DNA from: Acidisarcina sp.
Lineage (GTDB): Bacteria; Acidobacteriota; Blastocatellia; Pyrinomonadales; Pyrinomonadaceae
DNA length: 8,120 nucleotides
Assembly: GCA_021155145.1 (NCBI GenBank)
Contig: JAJNPX010000199.1
Coordinates: 1-8,120, forward strand
Direction: 5' to 3'
Below are positions 1 to 5,396 of the stretch, one piece after another (positions within the stretch are counted from its first letter, which is position 1; each line of letters starts with the position of its first letter). A program made the position numbers and the translations under genes. The notes beneath the pieces are model-generated. The model searched no databases, had not been told where the DNA came from, and worked only from the letters and a program-made list of their open reading frames with translations.

Positions 1-1042
1 GTTGTCGCTGATGAAAGTGATCAGTCCGCCGAGTCCTTCAGCGGTCGCTACCTATCCGACCGAAGAAGCGGCAAAGCAGTCGGTCGGCGGCGCTCTGCCG
101 TCAAACCGGCGTATATTGCCCTATCTCGAAAGGGAGGACACGACGAACCCGACAGCTCCCAATGACCGACCCTCCCAATTCGTCGTCGTTGAATACCCGG
201 CGGTCGTTGATGGCAGCGAACTGCGGGACGCCAGTGCGGTCTCCAGAACAGGTAACGAAGGCGACTATCAGATCGCCTTCTCGCTCAAACCGGCAGGCGC
301 GGCAAAGTTTGGCGATTGGACGAGCAAGAATATCAATAATTATATGGCCGTCGTGCTAAACGATCAGGTCAAATCCATCGCTTTCATAAAGTCGCGGATC
401 GACGATCAGGGCGAGATATCGGGAACCTTTACCAAGGCTACGGCGGACGACCTCGCGCTGACGCTCCGATCGGGAGCGCTTCCGGCTAAGATCGAATATC
501 AGGAAGAGCGGACTGTCGGGCCGAGCCTCGGAGCCGACTCGATCCGGGCCGGCATTACTGCGTCCCTGGCGGGCATGATATTCATTGTCGTCTTCATGCT
601 CATCTACTATCGCGGTTCAGGCATCAACGCCGTAATTGCACTGATCCTGAATATGCTCCTCACGCTGGCGGCCTTGATAGTCTTCGATTCGACGTTGACT
701 CTGCCCGGTATCGCCGGATTGATCCTGGGCATAGGTATGGCCGTCGACTCGAACGTCCTTATATTTGAAAGGATGAGAGAGGAGATGCGGCTGGGATTGA
801 GTATTGCAAAATCCGTCGAGATCGGCTTTGACCGAGCGTTCATAACGATCATCGATACTCACGTGACGACCATTATCGCTGCGATCATTCTTTATCTGTA
901 CGGATCAGGGCCGATCCGCGGATTTGCGGTCACGCTGATCCTTGGGCTTTTGATAAACCTGTTTTCGGCGGTATTCGTCTCGCGCACCATCTTTATGTGG
1001 CTGCTGCAGCGAAACCCGAATATGCAAAAGCTGAGTATTTAG
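1..1042 (+). CDS. secD: Protein translocase subunit SecD, 3' part (5' end outside window)
   Basis: The reading frame is open from the first base and ends at TAG 1040-1042, so the N-terminal part with the first membrane helix is missing. SecD works with SecF at the SecYEG channel, using the proton motive force to pull exported proteins into the periplasm. Visible residues 1-175 (numbered from the codon at 2-4) are periplasmic domain, including the VVVEYPAVVDGSEL segment before the head and the LRSGALPAKIEY segment that leads to the membrane. About five membrane helices follow (roughly 184-203, 209-228, 235-255, 284-300, 306-330). Family hallmarks are GIGMAVDSNVLIFERMREE (243-261) and GSGPIRGFAVTL (301-312). 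The usual DANVTT-like motif reads DTHVTT (285-290). The secF start lies 27 bases downstream, so the two are almost certainly cotranscribed. The family assignment is firm. Confidence 0.96.
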   Translation, partial: LSLMKVISPPSPSAVATYPTEEAAKQSVGGALPSNRRILPYLEREDTTNPTAPNDRPSQFVVVEYPAVVDGSELRDASAVSRTGNEGDYQIAFSLKPAGAAKFGDWTSKNINNYMAVVLNDQVKSIAFIKSRIDDQGEISGTFTKATADDLALTLRSGALPAKIEYQEERTVGPSLGADSIRAGITASLAGMIFIVVFMLIYYRGSGINAVIALILNMLLTLAALIVFDSTLTLPGIAGLILGIGMAVDSNVLIFERMREEMRLGLSIAKSVEIGFDRAFITIIDTHVTTIIAAIILYLYGSGPIRGFAVTLILGLLINLFSAVFVSRTIFMWLLQRNPNMQKLSI

Positions 1043-1069
1043 CGTCGGCCCGCTGACCAATTCACTAAA

Positions 1070-2155
1070 ATGTTTCAAATTCTACCGAATATCAACGTCG
1101 ATTGGATGGGCATCAGGAAACCCCTGATCGCCATTTCGATCGTTGTCCTTATCGCCGGGCTTTCCTCGGCCGTCAGCCGTCAGTTGTCGCCGGGCGGAAC
1201 CGACGCCTTTAATCTCGGGGTCGATTTTCAGGGCGGGACGGTGATCACCGCAAAGTTTAAACAGAAGCCGGGCGTAGATGAAATTCGTGCGGCGCTGAAC
1301 GCGACCGGCATCACGGAACCCATCATTCAGGACTCAACCGACAAGACGGATGAGGTCCTTATAAAGATACCGCTCCTAGAAGGGACGGGCGAAGCGTCCT
1401 CCGAAGCCGAAACGGTAAACCAGGTGAATGTCGGCCGCGAGTCGGTAAAGAAGGCTCTGAACACATTTGGGCCTGAAGCGGCGCCGGAGGTTCCCCTTCA
1501 GGACGATGCAAACGCTGCTTACAAGATCGTCGGGACCGACTCGGTCGGACCTGTTGCAGGCGCGCAGCTTCGAAACCAGGCAGTTATCGCGACCCTCCTG
1601 GGAATGGCGGGAATATTGCTCTTTATAGCGTTTCGATACGATTGGACCTACGCCGCCGGAGCCGTAATTGCGGTGTTCCACGACGTGCTGATCACGCTTG
1701 CTTTCTTTTCGGTATTTCAATGGGAGGTCAGCCTGACGGTGCTCGCGGCGTTTCTCACGCTCGTAGGGTTTTCGGTGAACGACTCGATCGTCATCTTTGA
1801 CCGCATCAGAGAGAATATTTCGCTGAATCGCGATAAATCGCTGTACACTCTGACAAACGACTCGATCAATCAGACCATGTCCCGGACCATCGTAACGAAC
1901 GGACTGGTCTTTCTTGCGGTGCTTGCTTTGGTGCTGTTCGGAGGAGAGGTCTTGCGTGGATTCTCGCTCGCGCTTTTTGTCGGCTCGATCGCCGGAACCT
2001 ACTCGACGATCGCCATTGCCAGTCCGATCGCGATCTGGTGGCAGAGCAAGCTTGGCGAGTCAAAGATGAAGAACGTCCAGGTCAAGCAACCGGCGGGCGA
2101 AAAGCTAGCCTCGGCTTCACGTCGATCGGTGACCCGAAGACCGGTCACGCGATAG
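1070..2155 (+). CDS. secF: Protein translocase subunit SecF
   Basis: Complete 361-residue partner of SecD, forming the SecDF complex that drives late steps of Sec export. The N-terminal helix is at about 17-36. It is followed by the LGVDFQGGT signature (49-57; LGIDFxGGT in the family), a periplasmic domain, then the VGTDSVGPVAGAQLRNQA segment (154-171) that enters the five-helix membrane block (about 170-330). This block contains HDVLITL (204-210) and VGFSVNDSIVIFDRIREN (232-249), the counterpart of the SecD motif. The C terminus is a short basic tail, RRSVTRRPVTR, probably cytoplasmic. ATG 1070 gives a normal N terminus, but no strong Shine-Dalgarno sequence stands before it, which suggests translational coupling to secD 27 bases upstream. 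Length and motifs are typical and nothing looks broken. Confidence 0.97.
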   Translation: MFQILPNINVDWMGIRKPLIAISIVVLIAGLSSAVSRQLSPGGTDAFNLGVDFQGGTVITAKFKQKPGVDEIRAALNATGITEPIIQDSTDKTDEVLIKIPLLEGTGEASSEAETVNQVNVGRESVKKALNTFGPEAAPEVPLQDDANAAYKIVGTDSVGPVAGAQLRNQAVIATLLGMAGILLFIAFRYDWTYAAGAVIAVFHDVLITLAFFSVFQWEVSLTVLAAFLTLVGFSVNDSIVIFDRIRENISLNRDKSLYTLTNDSINQTMSRTIVTNGLVFLAVLALVLFGGEVLRGFSLALFVGSIAGTYSTIAIASPIAIWWQSKLGESKMKNVQVKQPAGEKLASASRRSVTRRPVTR

Positions 2156-2165
2156 CGGTCGGTGA

Positions 2166-2184
2166 AAAAAGTTGGGAACTTTTT
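2166..2184 (+). terminator. AT-rich hairpin after secF, possible weak terminator
   Basis: A perfect 8-bp inverted repeat, AAAAAGTT (2166-2173) and AACTTTTT (2177-2184), is separated by GGG. It lies 10 bases after the secF stop and ends in five T residues. Only one base pair of the stem is G-C and the loop is only three bases, so it is a poor intrinsic terminator. The 3' arm overlaps the -35 element of the ECF promoter match, so the symmetry could be coincidental or be part of a promoter/operator arrangement. Confidence 0.25.
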
Positions 2185-2202
2185 CGTCGCCCTGGTGTCT
2201 AA
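2175..2202 (+). promoter_or_regulatory. ECF sigma factor (sigma-E type) promoter
   Basis: GGAACTT at 2175-2181 is followed after 16 bases by TCTAA at 2198-2202 (context GTGTCTAAT). This fits the known group-IV (ECF) sigma pattern of a GGAAC-type -35, a spacer of about 16, and a GTC/TCTRA-type -10. It sits in non-coding DNA right after the secF stop, pointing towards tonB, where a promoter is expected. Transcription would begin near 2208. The match is seen directly; use by an ECF sigma factor and control of tonB-exbB-exbD are inferred. Confidence 0.55.
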
Positions 2203-2220
2203 TTTAGCGGAAAATTGCAG

Positions 2221-2250
2221 TTGAAAACCAGCGGCCCGATCGCACATAAA
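2221..2250 (+). promoter_or_regulatory. Weak sigma-70-like promoter candidate
   Basis: TTGAAA (2221-2226) and CATAAA (2245-2250) are separated by 18 bases, matching the consensus hexamers at 5 of 6 and 4 of 6 positions. It lies in the AT-rich gap upstream of tonB. A match of this quality arises by chance fairly often in AT-rich DNA, so it is only a candidate. Confidence 0.2.
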
Positions 2251-2310
2251 ATTTTGTAATGGCATCGGCGAAAAAGTTTAGAAGTTGGTTATAAAGAAGC
2301 CTCAGTATTC

Positions 2311-2339
2311 TTGACTTTCGTATTCCAAGTAACTAGACT
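2311..2339 (+). promoter_or_regulatory. Sigma-70-like promoter candidate upstream of tonB
   Basis: TTGACT (2311-2316) and TAGACT (2334-2339) have the ideal 17-base spacer, matching -35 at 5 of 6 and -10 at 4 of 6 positions. The surrounding DNA is AT-rich. Transcription would start near 2346, leaving a leader of about 300 nt before tonB. It could supply housekeeping expression alongside the upstream ECF-type site. Inferred from consensus matching only. Confidence 0.35.
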
Positions 2340-2649
2340 TCTCTACGTTGCTGGTCAATTAGGAATTGTACATCTGCGTTTTTCCGTGAATTTCGGTCTC
2401 GGGATCTCGGGAATGTCGGATTTTCGTTTATGTAGCCGGCACTCTACGTTTTATCCCGCACAGAGTCTAGGTTTGAACCGAAATCCACCGACAGGGTTAT
2501 CGCGTTTAGTGTAAAGGGGCTTCGCCTGTAAGTTATTGTAAGAAAGCGGATCTCCTACAACGTCGATTTTGTGGATTTACATCCAATGTTTCAGAGAGGT
2601 TTCGCAACCCTTGACCTAGTTTGGCACCGGTAGAAGTGAGGAAAGTACG

Positions 2650-3459
2650 ATGTTAGACCAATTAGTAGAATCAAAAAGTCACGCCAGTGAAGACTCGAGA
2701 CGGGGCGGATTATTGCTGACCACGTTCGTGGTTCTTTCTATGGTCCTTGTTAGCGCATGGCTTTACAGCCTGTTTGCCAAGGATTTTGCGATGGGCGGCG
2801 ATGATCTTTCGCTTGATACGCTTGTGGCTCCGCCGATCATAGAGGAGGCCCCGGAACCGGAACCGGAAAAGCCCGAGGAAAAACAGAAAGATCCGAACGT
2901 GGATATTCGTAAAGAGATCATAGCGGCAATGAACGAGACCCCGCCGAAACCTCCTGACACGGTCAGTGTTGTCAAGAACACCGTCAAGGAGCGCGACCCG
3001 AACCGCTTTACGGTCAAGGGCGATCGCGATTTCTCGGCGACGAATGCCCCGCCTCCGGATTATACGGGGCCTGTCAATACCACTGGATCCGGCAGCAATA
3101 GCGGCGCTACGGGCCAGGGCGGCAATGACGACACGGGTGCGGCTCCGCCGCCACCTCCGCCGGTCAAGAAGCCGGTTCCGAAGCAGATCTCGGGCGGTGT
3201 GCTCAACGGAAAAGCGACAAGCCTTCCCAAGCCTCCGTATCCGGCTGCTGCCCGGGCCGTTCGAGCTTCGGGTGCGGTAAGTGTGCAGGTTCTTATAGAT
3301 GAGAGCGGCAACGTTGTTTCGGCAACTGCGGTCAGCGGACATCCGCTGCTTCGCGCGGCTGCCGTGCAAGCGGCGCGCGGTGCACGCTTCAGCCCGACCA
3401 TGCTTTCCGGTCAACCCGTTAAGGTTTCGGGTGTGATCACGTATAATTTCGTTCCATGA
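2650..3459 (+). CDS. tonB: Energy transducer TonB (TonB C-terminal domain protein)
   Basis: 269 residues with the classic TonB plan. A short cytoplasmic N terminus carries RR before a single membrane helix at about 20-43. Next comes an acidic Pro-rich stalk with EAPEPEPEKPEE (66-77), a flexible Gly/Ser/Asn and PPPPPP segment (about 135-175), and a TonB C-terminal domain at about 182-268. That domain begins SGGVLNGKA, includes LPKPPYPAAAR with the family YP pair (197-198), and ends in the V-ITYNFVP strand. TonB passes energy from the ExbB-ExbD motor to outer-membrane transporters; the substrate cannot be told because no receptor is in the window. ATG 2650 is supported by a strong Shine-Dalgarno GAGGA at 2638-2642, 7 bases upstream. 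TolA is a less likely alternative, since the C-terminal fold motif is TonB-like and tolB/pal are absent. Confidence 0.93.
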   Translation: MLDQLVESKSHASEDSRRGGLLLTTFVVLSMVLVSAWLYSLFAKDFAMGGDDLSLDTLVAPPIIEEAPEPEPEKPEEKQKDPNVDIRKEIIAAMNETPPKPPDTVSVVKNTVKERDPNRFTVKGDRDFSATNAPPPDYTGPVNTTGSGSNSGATGQGGNDDTGAAPPPPPPVKKPVPKQISGGVLNGKATSLPKPPYPAAARAVRASGAVSVQVLIDESGNVVSATAVSGHPLLRAAAVQAARGARFSPTMLSGQPVKVSGVITYNFVP

Positions 3460-3472
3460 TCTTGGGACAAGA

Positions 3473-3510
3473 GAGAGGCTTTCGATCTTTCGGGAGCCTC
3501 TCGGTTTATT
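3473..3510 (+). terminator. Hairpin between tonB and exbB (attenuator or processing site)
   Basis: A perfect 8-bp stem, GAGAGGCT (3473-3480) with AGCCTCTC (3495-3502), encloses a 14-base loop; the stem can extend inward by U-G, U-G and C-G pairs. The tail GGTTTATT is only moderately T-rich. It begins 13 bases after the tonB stop. It could partly terminate transcription, so lowering exbB relative to tonB, or protect mRNA ends after cleavage. The AT-rich stretch 3503-3557 behind it could hold an exbB promoter, but I found no hexamer pair good enough to call. Confidence 0.5.
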
Positions 3511-3569
3511 ATCCAGATAGACTTACGCAATATTTATAGAATTTTTCGATTTTCTTTGGAGGAAAAACC

Positions 3570-4310
3570 ATGACTTTTTTTGCCAGCCTTTTAGGCACGT
3601 TGATGTTCTTTGCCGAGGGCAGTACCAAGATCTCGTTCGGTATCTACGATATCGCCAAGAGTCTTACTATCCCCGGTTGGGTGGTCATCATCATCCTGTT
3701 GATCGAGTCGGTCTACCTGATCGCGGTCGGTATCGAGCGTTGGCTCACCTATAACAAGGCGAGACAGCAATCGCGCCAGTACGCCCCGAAGGTCGCACAG
3801 GCCCTGAAGAACAGCAACATCGACGAGGCCATCAACATCAGCGACAAACACAAGGATTCGCACCTCGCGATGGTCGTATCGTCCGGCCTGAAGGAGTTCA
3901 GCGCTCACCAGGGCAACACTGACATCTCGGCCGATGAGATGGAAGCTTCGAAGCGTGCCCTCGAGCGTGCGATCGCGGTGAAGACCGCCGAATTGAAGCG
4001 TGGCCTTTCTGGGCTTGCGACCGTTGGCTCGACCGCACCGTTCGTCGGACTGTTCGGGACCGTCGTCGGTATCATCGGTGCTTTCGTCGCTCTGGCACAG
4101 GCTGAAAATGCCGGTATCGGCGCTGTCGGTGCCGCTATCGCAGAAGCCCTCGTCGCTACAGCATTCGGTATCGCGGTGGCCGTTCCCGCTGTGTGGCTGT
4201 TCAACTATTTCACCAACAAGGTGACCAGCTTTAGCGTCGAAATGGAAAACTCGGCATCGGAATTGGTGGACTATTTCATCAAACAGCGTACGAAAGCACT
4301 TAAGGGCTAA
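3570..4310 (+). CDS. exbB: MotA/TolQ/ExbB proton channel family protein
   Basis: 246 residues, the usual size for ExbB/TolQ. It forms the inner-membrane pentameric channel that, with ExbD dimers, converts proton flow into motion passed to TonB. Membrane segments lie at about 36-56, 148-177 and 183-213, with a large cytoplasmic domain between the first and second (about 60-145). Key family sequence is GSTAPFVGLFGTVVGIIGAF (153-172) and AIAEALVATAFGIAVAVPA (189-207). By alignment from memory, T155, E192 and T197 correspond to the functional Thr148, Glu176 and Thr181 of E. coli ExbB, so the proton path looks intact. ATG 3570 has a very strong Shine-Dalgarno GGAGGA (3558-3563) 6 bases away, suggesting high translation. 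exbD follows after 40 bases. The symbol could equally be tolQ; the adjacent tonB favours exbB. Confidence 0.93.
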   Translation: MTFFASLLGTLMFFAEGSTKISFGIYDIAKSLTIPGWVVIIILLIESVYLIAVGIERWLTYNKARQQSRQYAPKVAQALKNSNIDEAINISDKHKDSHLAMVVSSGLKEFSAHQGNTDISADEMEASKRALERAIAVKTAELKRGLSGLATVGSTAPFVGLFGTVVGIIGAFVALAQAENAGIGAVGAAIAEALVATAFGIAVAVPAVWLFNYFTNKVTSFSVEMENSASELVDYFIKQRTKALKG

Positions 4311-4350
4311 GTTTGGCTGCTTTTAGATTTTTGTAGGGAGAATTATAGCC

Positions 4351-4797
4351 ATGGGCGCAAAAGTCGGTGGAACCGATGAATATAACTCGGATATCAACGT
4401 AACCCCGATGGTGGACGTTATGCTGGTGCTGCTGATCATCTTTATGATCGTCACGCCGCTGCTCCAACAGGGCGTTACCGTGAATTACCCGAGGGACATG
4501 AATTCGCCTGAAGAGGATGGCGAGATCACCAAGGATACTTCGGTCGTGATCGCCATCCCGGATAACAATAACTTTTACGTTGGCAAGGACCCGTTCCCGA
4601 TCACAGAGCTTGGCGAAAAGATAAAGTCGATGATGAAGGACAAGACTCCTGACAAACGCATCGTCTATATCAAGAGCGGAGTGGACGTCGAATACGGGAC
4701 CGTGGTCAAGGCGATCGATACGATCCGTAAGCAGGATATCGATAAGATAGGCCTTGTCGCTGACAAGAAGAAAGGAGGCGAGTCCCCGGCGAATTAA
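4351..4797 (+). CDS. exbD: Biopolymer transporter ExbD/TolR, first copy
   Basis: 148 residues. A short cytoplasmic N terminus ends in the INVTPMVDVMLVLLIIFMIVTP signature (15-36), containing the single membrane helix and its essential proton-carrying aspartate D22 (Asp25 in E. coli ExbD). The periplasmic domain (about 37-148) ends with IVYIKSGVDVEYGTVVKAIDTIRK and IGLVADKK, the usual ExbD/TolR fold elements. A Shine-Dalgarno AGGGAG (4335-4340) precedes ATG 4351 at a 10-base spacing. It sits between exbB and a second exbD and should form the ExbB-ExbD motor. The C-terminal tail KKKGGESPAN is charged and probably flexible. Family assignment is secure; division of labour with the second copy is unknown. 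Confidence 0.93.
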   Translation: MGAKVGGTDEYNSDINVTPMVDVMLVLLIIFMIVTPLLQQGVTVNYPRDMNSPEEDGEITKDTSVVIAIPDNNNFYVGKDPFPITELGEKIKSMMKDKTPDKRIVYIKSGVDVEYGTVVKAIDTIRKQDIDKIGLVADKKKGGESPAN

Positions 4798-4804
4798 GCT
4801 GGAT

Positions 4805-4830
4805 CGGCCGTTTGATAAGCCAGGCGGCCG
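4805..4830 (+). repeat. Inverted/direct CGGCCG pair between the two exbD genes
   Basis: The palindrome CGGCCG occurs at 4805-4810 and 4825-4830, separated by 14 bases, in the 48-base gap between the exbD copies. The two copies could pair as a 6-bp G-C stem in RNA. It may be a minor mRNA structure or chance in G+C-rich DNA. Confidence 0.3.
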
Positions 4831-4845
4831 TGGACAAGAAAAGTT

Positions 4846-5328
4846 ATGGGAATGACGTCAGGGGGCGGCACGAAAGGCGAGGCCGTTCCAAATATTAACG
4901 TAACACCTTTGATCGACGTACTTTTGGTACTGCTTATCATCTTTATGGTGATCACGCCGGTCAAGCCAAGCAGGTTTGAGGCGAAAGTCCCGGCAGAACC
5001 GAAGAACCAGCAGAATTTAGAGGTCAAACCTAACCCGCTGACCCTTGTGGTCGCGATCAACGGATCGACAAAAGGGATCACCCTTAACAACCAGGCGGCG
5101 GGCGATGTCAGCGATGCAACGGCACTTACGGCGCAGCTTCAGGAGATCTTCAAGACCCGCGAAGCCAATGGCGTGTTTCGCGAAAACACGAATGAGATCG
5201 AGAAGACCATATTTATTAAGTCTCCGACCTCTGTCCGTTATGGTGATGTCGTTAAAGTGATCGATGCCGCGAAACTCGCGGGTGCAGCGCCGATCGGCCT
5301 TCAGATCGACGATCTCAGTGCAAACTAA
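4846..5328 (+). CDS. exbD: Biopolymer transporter ExbD/TolR, second copy
   Basis: 160 residues, clearly paralogous to the first exbD in its membrane part: NINVTPLIDVLLVLLIIFMVITP (16-38) with the proton-carrying aspartate D24. The periplasmic half has diverged. It is longer, with an added region around 90-125 (VSDATALTAQLQEIFKTREANGVFRENTNEIEK) before IFIKSPTSVRYGDVVKVIDAAKLAG and IGLQIDD. No strong Shine-Dalgarno precedes ATG 4846; ATG 4852, two codons on, is an alternative start. ExbD acts as a dimer inside the ExbB pentamer, so two different copies could form a heterodimer or two alternative motors. Gene order puts it in the same operon, 48 bases after the first copy and 68 bases before the lipoprotein start. 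Confidence 0.92.
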   Translation: MGMTSGGGTKGEAVPNINVTPLIDVLLVLLIIFMVITPVKPSRFEAKVPAEPKNQQNLEVKPNPLTLVVAINGSTKGITLNNQAAGDVSDATALTAQLQEIFKTREANGVFRENTNEIEKTIFIKSPTSVRYGDVVKVIDAAKLAGAAPIGLQIDDLSAN

Positions 5329-5335
5329 AAAATTT

Positions 5336-5379
5336 GGTGAGATCGGGCGTCGGGCTTTCCGGGCCGGACGCCTGTCACC
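5336..5379 (+). other. Strong two-tier RNA stem-loop before the lipoprotein gene
   Basis: Outer arms GGTGA (5336-5340) and TCACC (5375-5379), middle arms GGCGTC (5346-5351) and GACGCC (5367-5372), and inner arms GGC (5353-5355) and GCC (5363-5365) nest in register, with a single G-G mismatch between the inner tiers. No T-run follows, so it is not an intrinsic terminator. It ends 6 bases before the Shine-Dalgarno sequence of the lipoprotein gene. It could be a mRNA-stabilising or processing element, or could set the translation level of the next gene. Confidence 0.5.
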
Positions 5380-5385
5380 ATAATC

Positions 5386-5389
5386 GGAG
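5386..5389 (+). promoter_or_regulatory. Ribosome binding site deciding the lipoprotein start
   Basis: GGAG lies 7 bases before ATG 5397. The reading frame is open further upstream to an in-frame alternative start at 5334, but that start is only 5 bases after the exbD stop, would translate through the hairpin, and would put 21 extra residues before the signal peptide. The site therefore supports 5397. Confidence 0.75.
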
Positions 5390-5396
5390 TCTAATA

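Larger units (their letters stand above)
2156..2649 (+). other. Long non-coding gap / putative tonB leader
   Basis: 494 bases between secF and tonB with no convincing gene. It is AT-richer than the coding flanks (2281-2340 is 21 G+C of 60). It holds an ECF-type promoter match (2175-2202), two sigma-70-like candidates (2221-2250, 2311-2339), and small repeats: a tandem 8-mer TCTCGGGA at 2397-2404 and 2405-2412, a 9-mer CTCTACGTT at 2341-2349 and 2442-2450, an AAAATTTT palindrome at 2248-2255, and short hairpins CAATT-AGG-AATTG (2356-2368) and TGGAT-TTAC-ATCCA (2572-2585). An open frame at 2311-2514 starts at TTG, lacks a ribosome site and has unlikely composition, so I do not call it. I recognised no known riboswitch consensus. 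If transcription starts at the ECF site, the tonB mRNA leader would be roughly 440 nt. Confidence 0.6.

Noticed and set aside
2311..2514. Open frame of 67 codons in the secF-tonB gap
   Set aside because: It starts at TTG exactly on a -35-like hexamer, has no ribosome site, no recognisable protein pattern and lies in AT-rich leader-like DNA; most likely chance.
2530..2600. Possible cobalamin or other riboswitch before tonB
   Set aside because: I looked because Ton systems often have one, but no B12-box-like GCCACTG or other recognised core element is present.
2611..2636. TTGACC ... TAGAAG as a promoter right before tonB
   Set aside because: The spacer is only 14 bases and the -10 match is poor; the second hexamer also runs into the tonB ribosome site.
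2710..3414. Long open frame (234 codons) on the minus strand opposite tonB
   Set aside because: Arg-rich, low-complexity product typical of an antisense shadow of G+C-rich Pro/Ala codons; the + strand frame has clear TonB motifs and a strong ribosome site.
5334..5396. 21-codon N-terminal extension of the lipoprotein
   Set aside because: It would start 5 bases after the exbD stop, run through a strong hairpin and place residues before the signal peptide; GGAG at 5386-5389 supports the start at 5397.
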